Below, piece by piece: positions 59,390 through 64,000 of a stretch of 64,000 nucleotides of DNA; the stretch's first letter is position 1; each line of letters begins with the position of its first letter. This DNA is from Diospyros lotus (Eukaryota > Streptophyta > Magnoliopsida > Ericales > Ebenaceae). The notes under the pieces were generated by a model. That model was given only the letters and a program-made list of their open reading frames with translations. It did not search any database and was not told the origin of the DNA. The stretch lies in NCBI RefSeq assembly GCF_014633365.1, contig NC_068342.1, positions 482,622-546,621 on the forward strand, written 5' to 3'. The position numbers were made by a program, and so were the translations under genes.

Positions 59390-62300
59390 TAAACTTATAT
59401 TTTTATTTTTGTAATTTTATGTTTTTTTCATTTGTATATTCAATTTTTTTGTTATTTCAATTACAGTTCTAAAATTATATTTTTAAATTAATTTAATTTC
59501 TGTACTTTGATCTTTTTTAATGTGCCTGTAACACCTCACCTTCTCAGGGCGTTAGATAACGTAAGATTCTGGAGATATATTTTTTTTTCCAACGAAAACT
59601 CAACACAAAAATCGTTCCTCGAAAATCCCATTATACCTTCTTAGATTATCAACTTAGAATCATTAATAAACTAAGATATGCAAATCACCTCAAATGCAGA
59701 AGCTAGATCAAAACCTCAATATAACATAACCGAAACCACTTTTTCATAACATAAAGTCGAACCAACGTTTTACATGACGTAATCAAAATAAACTACATAA
59801 TTGAAAACGACATATCATAAACTATCTACTAATCACTATCACTTCTCGGCAATCCCCTTTCCCTTCACATCACTGCTTTTACATGAAACGTTTGAATATT
59901 TCAGGGACAAAGTCCATATTAGATGAATCTAAGTGAGAGTTTAAAAATACGTTTTCATGAATAAATGCAAGACATGAAACGAACCAACACAACCCAGCAA
60001 GTCCCAGCCCAAGAAAATCCCATAGCACTTAATTCTATCATGAGGAAAGAGCAATCTCTCTTAAAGCCATGCCACCATACCGACACATTGACACGATGCG
60101 GTTCTAACTTAAAAGGGACAAGGTCAACGAATCTCCCCTAACATCTCGAGAACAATTGTTACCAACTCCTGGCCTAGGAGGGTCACATCAATGCAGGAAC
60201 CCGACTTACCACATTTACGTCGCAGATTACGTTCTCACTCTAAGTATCCAGGAACCACTATCTAGTCCCAACTCAAATCTCATATGGACCACCTAGTCAT
60301 TCTAGTGCAACTTCCTTGACCAAACGGCCTGACATGAAAACCAAGACAGCTATCCCAGCATGCACACTAGCATAAGATACCCCTATTATTTTGTCACGCT
60401 CTTAAAGAATTATGGTTACACTATCCAAACAACATTTTAGGCTGACATTCCATATAAACAATCACAAAACGCATGACAATGCCACATTTTACAATTCAAT
60501 GCATCATATAAACAACATTTTATAAAATACAATGCACAAGTACGAAACGTTTAGGGACGAACATCTCTTATAAAATCAATCATCACTGATTACCGTTTGC
60601 ATGTAACAAAATCATTTTGGCATAAAACCATAACATATTTAGGTAACACAAATACCAAGTTTTAGGATAGAAACACCCACAGTAAGCAAGTTTTGGGGGT
60701 GAACATTCACCTCGAAAGTATTCGGAATGCCTCGATCCTCGTGTACGACCTCAATTTGAGTGCCAAATCACAAACACCCAAACTTATACTCAATCTCGAG
60801 CCACGACACTCCCTAAACATCATATTTAATTAAAGAGCATCAAAATTCATTTTTTTCTCAATTTTTCTTTAATTTCCTCTATTTTTCTCCTAATTTTTAT
60901 CTCGATAATTTCAAAATAACTATTTCCTCAAACTGTTTCTCAAATTTTTCAACATGATAAATCTTAAAATAAATCAAGAAAAATATACAAAGCAAAATAC
61001 TAAGATTACCTTTTCTCACGCGCCTTCACACATCTTACGTGTGTTTGCGTGTGAAAGCTAGCACGTGCAGACATGCGCCGGTCTTCTTTCTTGCTTCTGG
61101 CAGCCAACGACTCCTCCGATGGCCGATTTGAGGGTACCCCCTTGAAGAACTCGACTAATTGATCATGATGGCACTGATTTTCGACCGAAAGACCACCAGA
61201 AAACCCTCCAAAAGGCTAGTTGCAGGTCGGCCCTAGGCGACCGCTTTGCGTTTCCGGCCAAGCTTCGAATAACCTCCAAACTTGAAGAAAACTTTTCTAA
61301 AACTCTAGAAATCTCCCCCTTGATGGAAAGATCAATATCCCCTTATCCAATCCCTCATAAACATCCAAAATCACGGCCAATTTGATGCCAAAATTCCAAA
61401 ACTCTCGACCCCTTTTTATACCCAAAAATCGGTCACATCTCGGCCATTAAACGCCCAAGCCTTGGTCCCCAAGGTTCCCAGCGCCGTATACAGCCTTCCC
61501 TAGCCCTCCCTCGGTCGTCCCATCCCTGGAAATAGCCTCCACTTGCGGTGGATTGCGGTGGCCAATTTTGGCTGCTGCGGTCATACCCAAACTTTTCATT
61601 TATTACACTTTGACCCCTTGATTTCTTCCAAACTCGATTTTGCCCTTTCCATAACACCTCTGGTCTATCCAACTACACCACTAAGGCCCACAAGATTTGT
61701 ACTCTTCACTTCATTCTTGAAATTTTTGAAAAATTATTATTTTGACCTCCCTCGAGTAAAATTGGAAAATTACACTTAGGCCTAGTTGATCGTTTGGACC
61801 CTAATTCCTTTCATTTCAACCCAAAATTGCTTAAGGGTTGTTCCATATACAAAATCTAAGTGCTCAAAATACTCCATTGACTTTTCGGATATTCTCTATG
61901 TCGTTTCGATTTTCTCAGTTTGTTCTACAACTATACCGAAAACTGTTCCTGAGCCAACTTCTTTTGATTCCTAAAATCATAACTTGTATTACTCGTCAAT
62001 ACCATTACATTTTCCTTAATTATCTAGGGTTCGGGGTACTCCCTTCAATTAATTCGGTCTCTTAAGATTGCGATAGTGTACCCTAAGTCCTCATTTATTT
62101 TCGATAATTCCATTTATACCCTTAATAAAATTCTATTTATATCCTTAAGGATTTCTTGGGTATTACAGTCCCAATCAGAACTTTTTTGTTATTTTGATTA
62201 TACTTTTAAATTTATATTTTTGAATCAATTTAACTCATATATTTTGATATAAATAGAATATAACGTATACTTTAGTATCTCATTTTATTTTTTTTACACA

Positions 62301-62497
62301 TAAAAATATAAAATTTAAATTAATTTAAAAATATAAATCTAATAGTGTAATAAAATAATAAAAAATATAATTATCATATAAAAAATTAAAGTATAAGAGT
62401 TAAATTAATTAAAAAATTATGTTAAGAGTCGTAATTAAAATAATATTTTTTTAAAATAATTGTAAAAAAATGAAAATATAGGAATAAAAATATGAAT
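59390..62497. mobile_element. AT-rich inverted-repeat element split by a solo LTR
   Basis: Outside the solo LTR, the left part (59390-59526) and the right part (about 62173-62497) are diverged reverse complements: cttatatttttatttttgta against the reversed end, and ttaaattaatttaa against ttaaattaattaaa. This suggests one fold-back MITE, similar in style to the element at 39.5-40.0 kb, into which the LTR element inserted. Confidence 0.5.
59527..62167. mobile_element. Solo LTR, about 2.6 kb
   Basis: Begins tgtaacacctcacc and ends cttgggtattaca, so TG to CA with complementary tips (tgtaayacc). Flanks are gtgcc and gtccc, a 5-bp duplication with one change. It contains no pol or gag and no second LTR, so it is a solo LTR left by recombination, or a very large non-coding element. 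The length and the TGTAAYACC ends suit plant Gypsy elements. By comparison with such ends the original element may have faced the minus strand, but this is uncertain. Confidence 0.65.
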
Positions 62498-64000
62498 ATG
62501 TCGGATATACGTACTTCCGTTCCTCGTGACCAGCCGCTACCCGCCGTACTTCCGAACATCCACACATCCAATTCTCACTCCTACGAATAGATTCTGTTTC
62601 CAGAAGTTTTCTTGATGATGGTTGATAATGAAGACGAAGGAGAGCCTTTCTGGAAGCTGAATCAAAGCCATTCTCATCGTCATTATCGCCGTCAATAGCT
62701 GCTGGGGGCGGCCGCATGAAGAGTCATGCAGAGCGGCTACAGCTCGTACATTATTTCCAGACCGAGTTGTTGAAACAGCAGGAACTGCAACCATGGGTGT
62801 GGTCATCGTCCCACAGCCGCTGTCTTCTTCTTCTTCTTCTTCGCCGGCAACCCTCAGCCGCTCCCCTCTACTTCTTCGCCAATCTCGCTCTCATTGTTCG
62901 TCGGCTTGGCCGGCGTCGTCCCCCGTGCCTCATCGGTTATCTTCTCGTCGATGTTTGAGTTCCCAATTTATCTCACCCAGGTAACCCTAATTTGTCCCTA
63001 GATATACCTACTTGTGAAAATTGCTGTACTGAAAACTTCTTTATATTTTCTTATTTTGGTCATCTTCGATTTTGAAGTGTGTTTGTGTGTATTATTGTTG
63101 ATTGGACCGAAGAATATACATCATTTACTAGAAAGGACATGGGGCCAATTACACCTTACTGTATGGTTTTGCTAAAAAACACAAGACATATTTCCCTAAG
63201 GTTAGAAATTCACACATCTCCATTTGAATTGGATTGAAGTGTAGAAGCCACAGAAATTTATATTTCGTAAGGGTAAATTGCATATACCACCATTGAAATT
63301 TTCTGTTTGCATGAAATACTAGCTTCATTCCTTGATTTGAAAAATTACATTTATTTTCCCTGTTTCAATTTGTTGGTTGCCGCGATGGTAGAGATTATTT
63401 GACTACTATTTGCATAACTTCCAAAGGGGTATTCTAGCAATACGGTTTATGTATATACACATGAGAAGCTTGGCAGTCGCTCGAAGAATTTTCAATTTCT
63501 TTTCTTTAATCTGAACTATCTGTTTGATGATTCATTTTTGCTTAAATGTTGAATATTGAGACTGAAAATTTATCTGGTAAATAAATAAATAAATATATAA
63601 TAATTCAATTGATATTGGCAAAATGATCCTGATCCACAAAGAGAGGAGAGACAGTGAGAAGAGGAAAGAAAAGAAGAACAGCACACTAGCAAAAGCTAGT
63701 CTGGTTTTGCCAAATCCAAATTTGGGTTCTTATGAAGAAAATGAAAAATAAAGAAGATGTTGGGTGGGTGAAGAAACAAAAATGGAATTGAATCTAAAAA
63801 AATCAACACCATTTCTGGGGTGTGTTTATTTTTTTCCACGTTTCAAAATTTGTGTCTTGTTCCAAAAATAAAAACAAGCAACCAAATACTATTTTCTATT
63901 TTTTCTTTCAAATTTTGAAAACAAAAATAAAAGATGAATAAAAATAAAAAATAGATCAACAAATAATCCAAGAAACTAAAACTCAGTAAAGAAAATGTCT
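62498..64000. other. Unassigned; possible first exon of a gene to the right
   Basis: A GC-richer stretch (about 62520-62970) opens frames on both strands, none with a recognisable domain. On the plus strand it ends in ctcacccag|gtaaccctaa, a plausible splice donor near 62982, so it may be the 5' exon of a gene beyond the window. The remainder to 64000 is AT-rich and shows nothing. Confidence 0.3.

Noticed and set aside
62451..62958. Overlapping 80-90-codon frames on both strands
   Set aside because: No recognisable domain on either strand. Kept only as a possible 5' exon in the regional note.

Overview
This is a nuclear window from a flowering plant, almost certainly a eudicot. The evidence is clade-IV SWEET transporters, a PPR protein of the DYW class, plant pectinesterases and a plant ARID-HMG protein, together with AT-rich intergenic DNA, GT-AG introns and abundant plant-type retrotransposons and MITEs. 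The species cannot be named from the sequence alone. Exon limits below were worked out by hand from splice sites, reading-frame continuity and family length.

Layout. (1) 1.4-11.5 kb: two tandem clade-IV SWEET sugar transporters, both on the minus strand, each with six exons and identical inner exon sizes (37, 211, 162 and 120 bp). Inverted-repeat elements lie in the last intron of the first gene and between the two genes. (2) 11.7-16.4 kb: a Pack-MULE-like element with long GC-rich terminal inverted repeats. It carries the 5' end of an eIF2-gamma gene spliced in frame to an unrelated exon, and on the other strand fragments of a growth-regulating-factor (GRF) gene. A hAT-type MITE with a perfect 8-bp target duplication sits at its right end. 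(3) 17.3-18.2 kb: the spliceosomal SmB gene. (4) 18.7-31.5 kb: a three-layer nest. A Copia element (minus) is split by a truncated RTE-type LINE (plus), which is itself split by a Gypsy element (plus). Target-site duplications are readable at each level. (5) 31.5-36.2 kb: no recognised coding gene. (6) 36.2-37.4 kb: a soluble epoxide hydrolase (minus) with a PIF/Harbinger-like MITE just upstream. (7) 38-44 kb: repeat-rich DNA without a supported gene. (8) 44.2-46.2 kb: a PPR-DYW gene (minus) broken by two single-base frameshifts. (9) 47.1-51.8 kb: an ARID-HMG-box gene (minus) with a relic of a second RTE LINE in an intron. (10) 53.3-57.9 kb: two tandem pectinesterases (plus). (11) 59.4-62.5 kb: a 2.6-kb solo LTR nested inside an AT-rich inverted-repeat element. 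The rest is AT-rich and shows no supported gene.

The genes do not form one pathway. The two tandem pairs are local duplications: the SWEETs would move sugars across the vacuolar membrane, and the pectinesterases would act on cell-wall pectin. SmB, the ARID-HMG protein and the PPR protein are unrelated housekeeping, chromatin and organelle RNA-editing functions. The strongest candidate for something undescribed is the multi-gene Pack-MULE and its predicted 63-residue chimeric protein.
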